Origin: Liolophura sinensis
Lineage: Eukaryota > Mollusca > Polyplacophora > Chitonida > Chitonidae
Reading direction: 5' to 3'
Length of the DNA: 64,000 nt
Assembly (NCBI RefSeq): GCF_032854445.1
Contig: NC_088296.1
Location: 5,729,246 to 5,793,245 of the forward strand
Positions 1-11,200 of the stretch are shown here, piece by piece (the first letter of the stretch is position 1; each line of letters begins with the position of its first letter). The notes beneath the pieces are model-generated. The model saw only the letters and a list, made by a program, of their open reading frames with translations. It had not been told where the DNA came from and did not search any database. A program made the position numbers and the translations under genes.

Positions 1-93
1 GACCGGTTTTTTCCCACCATGACGCTGGCCGCCGTCGTATAAGTGAGATATCCTTGAGTATGGCGTAATACACCAATCAAATAGATAAATAAA
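1..93 (+). repeat. SINE-A fragment (3' part)
   Basis: This is the 3' half of the commonest dispersed repeat in the window, here called SINE-A. It shows the family landmarks CCACCATGACGCTGGCC, CGTCGTATAAGTGA, CTTGAGTATGGCG and an ACACCAATCAAATA tail. The tRNA-like head lies outside the window. Orientation is judged from the best-preserved copy at 26229-26494. Confidence 0.75.
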
Positions 94-635
94 ATATACT
101 TACTCTCTTTGGCGGTCGGCCTTGGCATGACTTTGCTTGGGCATATTTTAAGTTTTAGACTGAAGACGAGTTAACTAAAATCTGAAGGATAGAAGTCGCG
201 CAAAAACTGGTACGCTGTCGCTGTATATATTCCGTACTGATATACGTATACACATGTGCAACCACTTTTTTTCTGTGGTTGATCAAACCCTGGTATACAT
301 AGCTATACTACAGTTCAATCAGTATAGATGAGTGACGGCCTGTGCAGGTATATCAATAAAATAAACTGGTTTCACAGGAACTTTCTGGGCATACTGATGA
401 AGGTGATATATGTACGGCAGGCCGTGTGGACAATAGTAAGTATCCAAATCACAACACAGTCCGTCAACCGTTAAAACAATATCCAAAGTCAAATTCCAAC
501 ACACAGTAACATTCAATCATGGTAAGGATATCCAAATTTTCAAACCATTCCAACATAAAACAATATCCAAACTAAAAAAACAAAAACAAAACACAACACG
601 TAAACGTATATGCATATTAACACTGACTCATATAA
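94..635. other. Non-coding AT-rich stretch
   Basis: I see no supported exon, RNA gene or tandem repeat here. Open frames are short and have no recognisable protein similarity. Confidence 0.5.
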
Positions 636-639
636 CTTA

Positions 640-830
640 CAATAACTTAATAGTGTGTCATATTCAACAGAATATCCCGTTTATCTAATACAATCTTTCC
701 GTTGAATTAAGAGAATATTTCAGTCACATCTGCTTATCTGCTGCACTCACAGAATACATTCTAACATCACTATTGTAGACAACAGGCTTTCTACTACATA
801 TAACATATAATTTTTTGTAGGGCAACTACA
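640..830 (-). mobile_element. MITE-like element, diverged copy of the 36.75-kb hairpin
   Basis: The stretch with CAGAATACATTCTAACATCA followed by ACAACAGGCTTTCTACTACA matches one arm of the hairpin element at 36745-36975. The segment CATATTCAACAGAATATCCC matches its loop-proximal part. This makes it a second, more diverged member of the same non-autonomous family. No coding capacity is visible. Confidence 0.45.
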
Positions 831-2480
831 TGCGACCAAATTCAATGTCGCGACTTGAAGATGTTACCATCAACAACACGCACGTATATACCCAGCCCCT
901 AATTCTAGGTAAGGACGGGTAGTAATATTCTCCGCGTGGAAAATATACGGGATATCTCAATGCTTTTTCTGGACACGCTACCATGTACAGTTTTATTTAA
1001 AACATATAGCGGTGTTCTGTAGATGTACTATTGCTTACAAATTTACAAATGAAATCCTTGTATGTAAGTGCAAGGAATCTGATAACCCATATATGCAAGT
1101 TACAAAATATAGAGATTTACAGGTGGTCATTCGCTCCTGCCATACTTTGACATATTGAAGGTTTGAAACACAAGCTTATCTTGTCCCCGTCAGAACTGCC
1201 ACGGAACCGGTATTTTATTTGTTTGGGGTTAAATTTATTGCCCCCCTTTATTAGGAAGACGCCGCCTTTGATGTTTCTTTGTTTACCGTTAGTAACCGTA
1301 GGCCTACATCGCTGTAGCCTGTTTCATGGGGTCTCCCCGTTATATCCATATTTACGGGCAATAGCATTTATTAACACGGGTATGTAAATCTATAAAGTTT
1401 ATATTTTTATTTATTTTTAGGGTTTTTCTGTTATATACTGACAGAGTATAGTGCATTGAGTTACATCTCGTGAAAGCTTACAAATATATCCAAAGGGAAT
1501 CCGTAATTATATTCAACATAATCCTCAAGCAAAAGCCCAGTGAAATACAAGGGACTACAGTCAAAATTTCAAAACACTTTAAAATTATTACTTCTGATGT
1601 AATAAGGTCAAAATATTGCTCGACACTAATCTGGATAAGTTTTTGTGCAACAAATTTCAGCTAAAACACGGGAAAAGAACCCACCAAATTTAATAATTAA
1701 AATTTTGACTTAATAAGCGATCCCGGGGCTTGATGTTAAATCGTGGAGACCTCCCTTTGTGTCGTGACGTCGTCTTGGGGCAAATCAATGCATTTAAACA
1801 CGGATGGATATAAACATAAATTGATATTATCCATAATCAATGAATTTCATTATCCAAAATCTTTATTTTCGAGCCAGGATTAGCTAGGATTCATGTCTTG
1901 TGGATAAAGTAATTACTGTACGTATACCATCTCATGTTAAAATGCAGACTTTCCATGACATAATTGTCTGGCTTAAAACCTCAAATACGTTTGTAAGAAT
2001 CGAGATGTTTCTGTACGTAGCACCTGAATTGATAGACTATACAAATCCAGAATAAATTGGTATATGTAAAAGTAAAATATCACGTGTAAACATTATACTA
2101 TTATACATGTATGACTAGGCTATTATATAAGAGCATGCCGTTCGATGTCCGAAATACAGACTAACAAAGGATGTGCATTAAAGCGTATGGGCATATATAT
2201 ATCATATGGCACACCTTTGACCGTAAATATTGAGGTTGGATGAAAAAAGGACTCAAGCTGCCTGCTGTTTTGTTGTGAACGAATACAATTTCTGGACGTA
2301 TTCCGGGTACCCCAGGCTCTTAATAGCATTAAGATCTGGTAAATATAGGGGTGTAGCAAATTACCCTGGGTTTCGTCTGTTTTCTTTCTTTTTTATATAC
2401 CAAAGGAAGTGCCCATAAGCGTCGAACACAACTTGTACATATAAACAGATCACGTGATATATACTGTATCATACAAAATA
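831..2480. other. Non-coding AT-rich stretch
   Basis: Only short open frames are present (for example 1163-1387 plus and 2123-2359 minus). None has a recognisable domain, and splice signals do not extend them convincingly. Confidence 0.5.
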
Positions 2481-2483
2481 GTA

Positions 2484-2590
2484 CAGCATGGAGACGTAAA
2501 ATCAGAGCAGCGACGGCAGTGTGATAAAGTTGACAAATGCATGGCCACCTGATGAAATCTGTCCATTTGTCAGTTCACCTCAGTTAGCAT
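2484..2590 (+). repeat. Dispersed repeat related to the 48-bp unit
   Basis: The segment beginning ACAGCATGGAGACGTAAAAT and continuing CAGAGCAGCGACGGCAGTGT matches the unit of the tandem array at 11165-11695. Here it is a single copy, followed by a tail with CAGTTCACCTCAGTTAG that recurs after the copies near 3913 and 48299. It appears to be an older dispersed element. Confidence 0.55.
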
Positions 2591-2797
2591 TTTATTTTAA
2601 TCATTCATGTAAATGCCGAAAAACAAGTAACTTTAATTCCCTCTAGCAACATGGCATAATTAGAATTAGTTAAAACAAATACGGCATTGATGTTAATTGT
2701 AATTTATTAGACGTCAATGGTCTAGAATTACCAAATCAGTTTATAAGCTGTTATCATTCGAGTCGTTCACTTGCACATGCGCATCACACAAACTTAC

Positions 2798-2889
2798 TTG
2801 GCAAACCCCGCGGTCTTGCCGGCGTTACTGGCGCTGGATCCAGCTCGGGACGGAGTAACAGGCATCTCTCCACAGTACTCGTCGCGTAC
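2798..2889 (-). CDS. Possible orphan coding exon, unknown gene
   Basis: On the minus strand a pyrimidine-rich acceptor (TTGTCTTCCCCGCCAG) precedes a 92-nt segment that ends in a consensus donor (AA then GTAAGTTTG). The segment is much more GC-rich than its surroundings. Read from its first base it has 30 sense codons and then two bases of a split codon (VRDEYCGEMPVTPSRAGSSA at the start). A second frame is also open. I do not recognise the protein and found no partner exon, so this could be one exon of a gene extending beyond the window, or chance. Confidence 0.3.
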
Positions 2890-3420
2890 CTGGCGGGGAA
2901 GACAATATCAGCCCAGCATGGGATTGCATACTAAACAAGTTAAAGAAGAAACGATTCCACGTTTTTCTCTTTTTTTGTTTTGAAGTTCCATTTTGACATT
3001 ACTGGGTCATACCACGACAGCAGGTGTCCTTAACTGCAGCAGCCAGACATATTTATAATGCTAACTCACTCGATTACCATTGCGAAGAGACATGACCGGG
3101 ACGACCGTGTAACCTATTACCAATACCGCCACGTTTATGCAAGAAAGTACTGACCTATTGACGGACTAATGTCACACTCTTTTAATTAACAAATTTTAAT
3201 ATATGATGATATGCAGCCACATTTAAGGGTGAAGGAAACCGGGGCTCCCGGGTTAAAGCAGCGACCTTTGGCAAGTTCCTTTCGAGCCTTTCCACGTGTA
3301 CGTAGCGCACAGATTTGCATACACACCTTACTTGGTGGAAAACGAGATGTCTTGATCAAGCGTACAAGACTGCACAAACGGGTCTTACAAGCACGATCGA
3401 TTGCTGTATGTCACCAATAT

Positions 3421-3617
3421 ATTTATTTGATTGGTGTTTTACGCCGTAGGCCTGCTGAAGAATATTTGTCTTATACGACGGCCGCCAGCATTGTGGTGGG
3501 AGAAAACCAGGCAGTGCCTGGTCTCTCATAACCATCTCAAGTTGCTGAAGGACATTCCCACTTACGGCCGGAGAGGAAGCTAGCATGAGCTGAACTTGAT
3601 CTCACAGCGTCCACATT
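3421..3617 (-). repeat. SINE-A copy
   Basis: On the plus strand it reads TTTGATTGGTGTTTTACGCC, then CGCCAGCATTGTGGTGGGAG, then ACTTACGGCCGGAGAGGAAG, which is the reverse complement of a SINE-A element. The tRNA-like head is truncated. Confidence 0.75.
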
Positions 3618-3861
3618 GTTTAGAAGCTGCAATGAACACGCCCTCCCCTCCCCCCTCCTCCACCCCCGCCCAATGTTACCAATTAATGTCACAAAGTTTT
3701 GTCATATATATCATTATTATTAGGGCAACAGTTCCCCAAAAAAGAAAACTATGCATTTATAACGAACGATTTGTACTGGAATTTCTAAACATTATTCCCT
3801 GTGAACATGTGCATAACGTCCCACCACAATGTCAAAAGCTGTTGTATAATTGACATATTTT

Positions 3862-3908
3862 GGAGTACGGTTTAAAACACCAATAAAATAATCAAATAAA
3901 TAAATAGA
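3862..3908 (+). repeat. SINE-A tail fragment
   Basis: A short 3' remnant: GGAGTACGGTTTAAAACACC followed by an AATAAATA-type tail. Confidence 0.45.
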
Positions 3909-3912
3909 TGAA

Positions 3913-3975
3913 TAGAGAGTAAAACCAGAGCAGTGGCGATAGTGTAATATCTGCCAAATGATCAGTTTACTTCAG
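3913..3975 (+). repeat. Dispersed repeat related to the 48-bp unit
   Basis: The text AGAGAGTAAAACCAGAGCAG followed by a diverged GTGGCGATAGTGTAATATC is another single copy of the motif amplified at 11165-11695. It abuts a SINE-B copy. Confidence 0.5.
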
Positions 3976-4310
3976 TGAGAGCCGCTTCGGCGGCCTAATG
4001 GTTAGAGCGTACGCCTCAAAGTCGGGATCAAACCTGGGTTTGGTCATACCGCAGACTTTACAAATGCTACTTGCTGTTGCCTCGCTTGGCGCTCAGCACT
4101 GAGAGGTTAGAGCAAGAGAAACATGATTGGTCGGCCTGGTGTCAGTATAATGTGATTGGGTGGGGTGTCATGTCTGGTGTTTTCGACATGATACTTTAAT
4201 GGTGACAGCAGTTTGGCGGCATGGACTCGTCTAACCCCAAGGACACAGAATGTATGTACAGCTAATGACTCCTCGTCGTCATATGACTGAACAATTGTGA
4301 AGTAAATGAC
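3976..4310 (+). repeat. SINE-B, near full-length tRNA-derived SINE
   Basis: The head has a tRNA-like A box (TAATGGTTAGAGCG) and B box (GATCAAACC), the internal RNA polymerase III promoter of a tRNA gene. The body follows with CTCGCTTGGCGCTCAGCAC, GGTGTCAGTATAATGTGATT and CGTCGTCATATGACTGAACA. The same body recurs at 12051 and 44625, which defines the family. It has no coding capacity and would depend on a LINE for movement. Confidence 0.75.
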
Positions 4311-4565
4311 TGTCTAAATGCTTATATAGTAGCTATTGGGTAAATTTATTAGACGTCACTGGTATTAGACACAATACCTTTCAAGAAATCAGCAGAACAT
4401 GGTATATGTACTAAATATTGTACATCGTTTATTTATAAATACCATTCAACCAAAAACATGTATACATTTTCCTTTGGTACAAATTTAGACAAAGTTTCGT
4501 ATGTATATCTATATTACTGTTTTACATATCAATGAATGCAAGTAGTCCTATCTGTTATTTTGAAA

Positions 4566-4600
4566 AGGCGTAAAACACCAGTCAAATAAATAAATACATA
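4566..4600 (+). repeat. SINE-A tail fragment
   Basis: AAGGCGTAAAACACCAGTCA followed by an AAATAAATAAATA tail is the 3' end of SINE-A only. Confidence 0.5.
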
Positions 4601-7600
4601 TTTTGGAAAAAAACATAAAGAAAAAAAACGTTTAATAACATGCATGTAAATAAATTATATATTCGCTGTCAATTGTTCCAGATTCTATAAAAATGTATCA
4701 CTTAAATCGTTTATTCACTTACCTGTGGTCGTTTGTCGTTGTCACGTGGGAAAAGGCTTGGGTAAGACATACAAAAATTGCTTAATGTCTGGCCGACAAG
4801 AAGCCAAACGCCTTATGAGTAGGCCTAGTTAATGAGGAAAAAAACACACCACTTCAGTTCGACAGTTAATTTTCGCAAATAGGTCTATACTTTTCACAAG
4901 CCTTGCATATGGCGTGTTCCTCGGGTGAACATTGGAATTCTTACAAGCTGGGTACGTACTGTTATGAAATCCAGCTTCTTCGGAAGCTTTAGCGTAATGT
5001 GCATTTATATCCACATTTGCTATAACTCCGGCATATGCATGTATGGCACACATGCATGGCAGTATAGCACTGCTGAAAAGTATAGGCAACAAAATCAAAG
5101 ACCCGAATGTTTGTCACAGTGCATGTGCACGTTGTTGCTTGCTCGAATGTCCAAGAGCAAACTGCCAAAAACAGTCTTGTTCCCCCAAACCTCTGCATAG
5201 GACAAATGTCTTTCATTATCTAATCCCAGCTCTTACTCCGTCCTTCAAAGACTTCAAATGCGAATCCTAGATGTATTATAAAAGTAAGGTGTATCGGTCT
5301 ATTCAGTTTTGACAGGTGCGAGACCCTTAATACTAAATTGGAAACTGATCCGAATTTCGGCAAACACTAAACCATTGTTGGGTCCGGAACCACGCCATAC
5401 AAATATACGAGTGTGACAGTCATTGAGATCATGCTGGTAAGCCGTTTATTTGAAAAGCTGTCGTAATTTTATTTTTCACACGGAGTGAAAGGAATAGAAA
5501 AGAAAAGCAATTGTTACTGCGACTCTTGGCTCGTGTGGGCGTGTTTGATAGCTGGCACGCCAGACCAATCACAGACGCCATTACTTTGTGTATCATAGGT
5601 GTTCTTGTATATACCAACTGGGTAACTAATGAGGTTGTTTGTGTCGTTTACCACGATTGGACAATGGGTCATGCAAACAATGACCATGCACTAGACAAAG
5701 AAGTTCCGAAGAAAAGGCATGAAGCAGAAGTTAGATCGCGGACCAGTGATCAACAGTATAGCAATTTCTAAAGACTGTTGACAAATGACTTGAGAAAACG
5801 CTAATGGCACAGCCTTAATCAATAATTGATATTGGTTGGGTTGGATTTCCCACGTGCACCATGCAAGTACCTGGGACAAAAAAAAAATACAAGAAGAAGA
5901 AAATATTTGGATAAGACTAAAATGTTTGATGTCGTGCTCATTTTTTTCTTCCATGTATATTACAGTGCATATTCATGTTAAAAATTCATAGGCGGAGGAA
6001 AACGAAGTGCCCGGAATAAACCACTGACATTCGGCAAGACTGTCAAACCACCTGATCAAACCTGCAACCGAACCTGCAGATGGAACATGCGACCTTGAGC
6101 CCTGGGTAGATGACAGTCAGTTTCATGTGGCGACTAATGGTCATCACAGCATTCCCGTGAACACACACATAGGCCTATCACTAAAGATTCTCATTAAGAA
6201 GGTTTATTGCACGCACGTAATTGCCATACAGCTAAATATAGTTCTACATGACTCTACATTTACTCCAATATTTATTTTTACCTGGTAATCGTTTTCGGAG
6301 TGCATGGACGTGGAGTCATGTCGTATACTGTCCAACCCAAGCGGAAAAACAGGCTTATAGCCTACCTATATGCACATGAATGCACGTCAGCCTATGTGTA
6401 TATCAGTCAGCGAGAGAGCTACATATACCATGCTCGCGTGATGTTCCTACAGATTTCCTGATCTTTCATGACCTCTCCGTGTATTTGATTAGTGTAATTT
6501 TAAGCCTTACTAAAGAGTGTTTTTATTATTAGACCTACCGGCTTATTATTATTATTATTTATTTTATTACTTTTATTTTTATTGTATCTTGAGGAAAATG
6601 TGCTACCTGTTCCTTTTAACCTGGTAAATTCTGTTTCACAAATATGATAATTTCACCAGCATATGAATAATATGTACTGGGGCACAAATGAAACTACATA
6701 TCAAAACAGATTAAAGCCTGCTGTATGTTTCTGTTCGTAAATTGTGATTACCGGAACGATATTTTGTGCTCCATGTATAGGCCTAATAATTCATGCGTCC
6801 ACGTAGAGCCGCAGTGCGGTTGATATAATAGGTAAATAAATCACCCAGCTAAGCCTTATTTGCCTTTAACTTACGAGGATGAAAGAAAGAAACATTGATG
6901 GGGGAGAGTAGAGAGGTTCCTGGGTGTGCATGTAGCCTGTATTTATCTGCATAAAGCTTGAGATATGTACACAATCGGAAGTTACCTCCCCTCTGTAGCT
7001 CATTTTCACTTGGAGGGAAGTAAATGAACTCGGATGAAAGTTCACGAAGAAATGTCAAAATGAGATGGTTTTAGTCGAAATTGTACAATTGATGCATCTT
7101 GCAACAGAGTTACAGGTTTGTTTCACACCTTAACCACTTTGCCTTTAGATTAAATGTTTATTTATATAAGGAAGCGGGTCATTTAATTTGAAAGAGTCAG
7201 ATGGTTATGATTTATGTGACTCCGCAACAACAACAACTGATACTGGCATCATTGGAGGCTTTAGCAGTATTACTTTTTAGAGGAAACTTCATTTCCAAAG
7301 TCGTGAGTTTTGATGGTTATGGTACTGCTTTTGTGGGAAATGTTGAGGTTGTTGTCACGTGGTAGAATGACGTCACTTCGTGGAATAATTGGCTTTTCAA
7401 AATTAACGTCTGATAAGGGGCTCACTGGCGCATATAAACATAAGGATTAACCTAACCTTGGCCTTTATTCTGAAAAGCATCTTTTTAACTAGCCCAGAAA
7501 TACTCCAACTCCTTTTCTTTTACTAGCCTAGTGTTGTTGGAATCTCAAAACTAACTGTGTTAATTTCTTACTCAACAAAGGTCCATGCTGATTATCTGTG

Positions 7601-8170
7601 ATATCGGACAAGTCTCATGGAAATAAAAACATGCCAACCTATAGACCTGCTTTCCATGCTCGCTACACCGCCACCATATGTCTCTACTTGCTTTGGAATA
7701 GATTTGTTATAGTCATGAAGGCTTCCATGGCAAAGACTCCTTGCATGTCATGCTTCATCACACCCTTTATGAGCAAAAAATTGTATGATGTAAATACCCA
7801 AAGCATACATACATATCTCAAGAATTAGGCAAACGTGTAACAGTAAAGGGTAAAATTTAAGGTCATTTACCCTAACCTTGTAAACGACAATGGTTTCTTT
7901 AGCCCCCCCCCCCCCCCAACCACCTTGCCCCCTAATCTCAACCTGTGGTTCCCTGGTAAATTCTTTAGTACCAGTACCATGTTAAGCACCAATAACAATC
8001 AGATAAATGCATGTGTCATGTGAATTCCAAATGTAGATGGTGTTATCTAAATAAAAGTAAGATGAATAACAAAATGATGCTTGCAATCTCTGCTAAAATT
8101 TTACAGACACTACAAGATGTGTACATAGTATAACATCACTCATTTCCAGGCCTTTTCACGGATGTTTTCT
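4601..8170. other. Non-coding stretch upstream of the Praja-like gene
   Basis: It is AT-rich with scattered simple sequence (ATT-rich at about 6545-6585). No exon is supported. The minus-strand frame 4829-5098 is discussed separately as a weak candidate. The promoter and any 5' non-coding exon of the downstream gene should lie here, but I cannot place them. Confidence 0.4.
7903..7918 (+). repeat. Poly-C tract
   Basis: A run of about 15 C residues, a simple mononucleotide tract. Confidence 0.8.
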
Positions 8171-8183
8171 TTGTCAGTGAAGT

Positions 8184-8286
8184 ATGGAAAAAAAGGATGA
8201 AGAAAAGGGAATGTCGTCAAATATTGTACTGGGTTGCCATGGCAACACCGGTGGTGCTCGACCAAAGGTGGTAAAGCAGCCTGAAA
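8184..8286 (+). CDS. PJA2: Praja-like gene, coding exon 1
   Basis: The ATG at 8184 is followed by 34 codons and a consensus donor (A then GTAAGTATG), ending in phase 1. A good acceptor (TTTTCTTTGTCAG, ending 8177) sits just before the ATG, so the true exon probably starts at 8178 and a non-coding 5' exon lies upstream. The exon encodes MEKKDEEKGMSSNIVLGCHG and more. Confidence 0.75.
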
Positions 8287-11200
8287 GTAAGTATGCTGTA
8301 TAAAGGACTAGTAAATGTATACAATACATTTAGCATAAATTTAAATTTCATGTCATTGGAAGCACACCACATTGTGAAGAATTGCAATAAAATGTTGAAT
8401 ATTATTCATGTTTGTCATAATGCCTTGTTTTTAATTCATGGTCTGCCCAAACTTCACAGTCGATAATCCTAACTGTTGACAACATTCTTAAGTGCAGGTA
8501 AATTAAATTACATAAGGAATAAAGTGTCTGCTATTTCAGACTCGCAGAGCACAGGATCTGCCACAGATGCTCGTCTTAAAGCACAGCAGGTGGCAGAAAA
8601 ACTGAGGCGAAAATACTGTCAGTCAGACGAGGACACAAAGCCACGTCAGAGAGAGACTAAACCCCCACGGAGCCCCGTCCTATGTGCTCGACGACGTCGA
8701 GCTCGAGCCAGTGCTCTCCCTTTGTGCCAATCATTCCAATCCCAAGCCCTGGAGCCTGATCTGTGTAAGGAGAGTGGTGATAGAGTCTGTGAGTCAGTTT
8801 GTCTTCCTGAAGATAATGTGAAACCTGATCCAAGTGATCTTAGGAAAGGTCAGGGATGTCAAAGGTCTGACAGGGAAGAGAGTGGTCGTGGAAGGTTGAA
8901 TTGCAGTAGTAGAGGTCATGGAAGGTGTGATTTGGGTAACAAGGGTCATGGAAGGTCGGAGTGTGATAGCAGTGGTGGTCAGATCTGTCGAAAGAGGAGT
9001 AATTGCACCCGGCAGAAGGGGGTGGGTAAAGGTCGTAGTAAATTTGACAGGTGGAAGTCAAGGGGATTATCTAGCAACTGGACAATAAGGACTTTGGCAG
9101 ATAAAGAAACTACGGGTGAGTGTGGCACGAACTCTAGGACTCTGACACATCATGGTAGTACATTATGTGGAAGTGACTGTGGTAGCACAAGCGGAACTTG
9201 CTTCTCTCAATTCAACACAACGAAAAACAATGATGAAATTTCAAAACCTGAAGTTAGCAATGAATTGGTTGAGTGCTGTGATAGAAATGTGTGCGATTCA
9301 GAGAAAATATCAAGCCATAGTGAAGGCAGGGCCAATGAAGTCTCTGCAGAGAATGCAGGCTGTAGGACCAACAATGAACCAGGTCACGGTACAAGCTTTG
9401 TCTCACTCCCTTCGATGACTAGCTCAGGATCCGATGCCATTTTAGCTGACCAAAGCTCTGTGACAGAAACCAGCGATAGTGCTGTGGATGGTGTTGAGGG
9501 TAACAGCGATATCTTGTGGCCAACAGACAGAAGTGCTTTGGGTGCTAAGTCAGCAGAAAGTGTCAGCCAGGACAAGGTATGTCTCTGTCTGACTCCAAGA
9601 ATCTCCAAAACGGGCTGCCCAAGGAAGGCGTGTCATCATAGCTGGTGCATGGCTTGCTGCCTGCCTCTAACACCGTGTCAATTCTGCAGCGGTAGAACTC
9701 TACCAAGTCTTAGGTCATTGCATCAGGGACTGGCGTTACGTGCAATGCGGGATGGTCAGCCAACCCATGATGCTTACGAGACACAGTGTGTGCTTCTGGA
9801 TGATTCTGCAAGTCGCAGTTCTTCCAGGCAACAGATTGTTAATTTACCCTTAAGAGCACCAGTGACATTGGCAAAGCAAAGTTCTTCGGACTCTGAACAG
9901 GCTCAGGATGCTGGTGCTTCACAGATCATCTCTGCTACCCAGCCTCCAACGCACAAACACAAACGAAAGCGCCTCACCTATTCAAAGGGTAAGTTTTTCT
10001 CCATGGTGTTTAAAGGTTAAATGAAAACATACAAGGAAACATATAGTTTCTCACCCCTCCCCCTCACCACACACACACCCCTTCCTTTTTGAGGCATATT
10101 TTGTATATATGCATATGTATAAATTCATATTTTCCACCAAAGGTCATGAATTTTCAGAATGATGCTGAAATGAACTTGCTTTTCCAGTCTGCATTTCTTG
10201 CTTTTAACACCTCAAAGTTGTATGGACAGATACCACTGTTGACTTCATCACAGTAGGCCACTTAATTTCTGAAGTGACTGCTGGGACCTTAAAAAAACTG
10301 TAGTTTAAATCCATTTTTATATTCCAAGAAGAAAACTGTCAGAGCATGAAGCTTTTTTGTACTTTCACATGTTAGGGCATATTTTAAGCACAAATATTAA
10401 GAAATGAAAACCAAGTGTTTCATTCATCCCTTAATATTTGCTGCAGTCAACTATGTTTTGAGCAATGGATATTAAAAACACAAATTAATTATTAAATTAT
10501 ATTCTCTTCTTGATGTTCATGGCATTAAAAACATTTCTGTTTACATATATATTAAAATTTATATTTAAATATTAATACTTGCAGAGCGGGATGTAGCTGG
10601 TCCCCTCCTGGAGGATGAGGACTGTCTGTGTACAGCTGGCCAGAGCCTCATTACAGAGGGCACCCAAGATGATAGTGATGAGTGGCAGACCTTATCCAGT
10701 GAGGACCAGAGTTGTGTTGGGGAAAACGACGACAGACTAGACTCTCTGCTGAACTCTTTGCTGATCTCATTACATCACTACTCTGACCACGATCTCTTCA
10801 TGGACTACTTGTCACTCAAGTGAGTCCACCAATGAGGAAAGTTAGGAAATTTTAACTCAACCAATGAAAAGTTAGTAAACTTTGAGCCAACCAATCAAAA
10901 ATTAGCAAACCATGAGTCAGCCAATCAACACATAGCAAACCATGAATCAGCCAATCAACACGTAGCAAACTTGATCCCATTTGCATGGCTCTATGTGGGA
11001 ATTATTTGTTTTATTTATTTGGTTGGTGTTTTACACCGTACTCAAGAATATTTCACTTATTCGACGGTGGCAAGCAATGTGGTGGGAGAAAATCAAGCAG
11101 AGCCCAGGGGGAAACCCACGACCATCCGCAAGTTGTTGGAAGGCCTTCCCACATATGGCCGGCTACCTGGTACAGCATAGAGAGAATAACAAGAACAGCA

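Noticed and set aside
3983-4055. tRNA gene
   Set aside because: A and B boxes are present, but the cloverleaf is not maintained and the segment is the head of a SINE-B copy. The same applies to the head at 12051 and to the SINE-A head near 26494.
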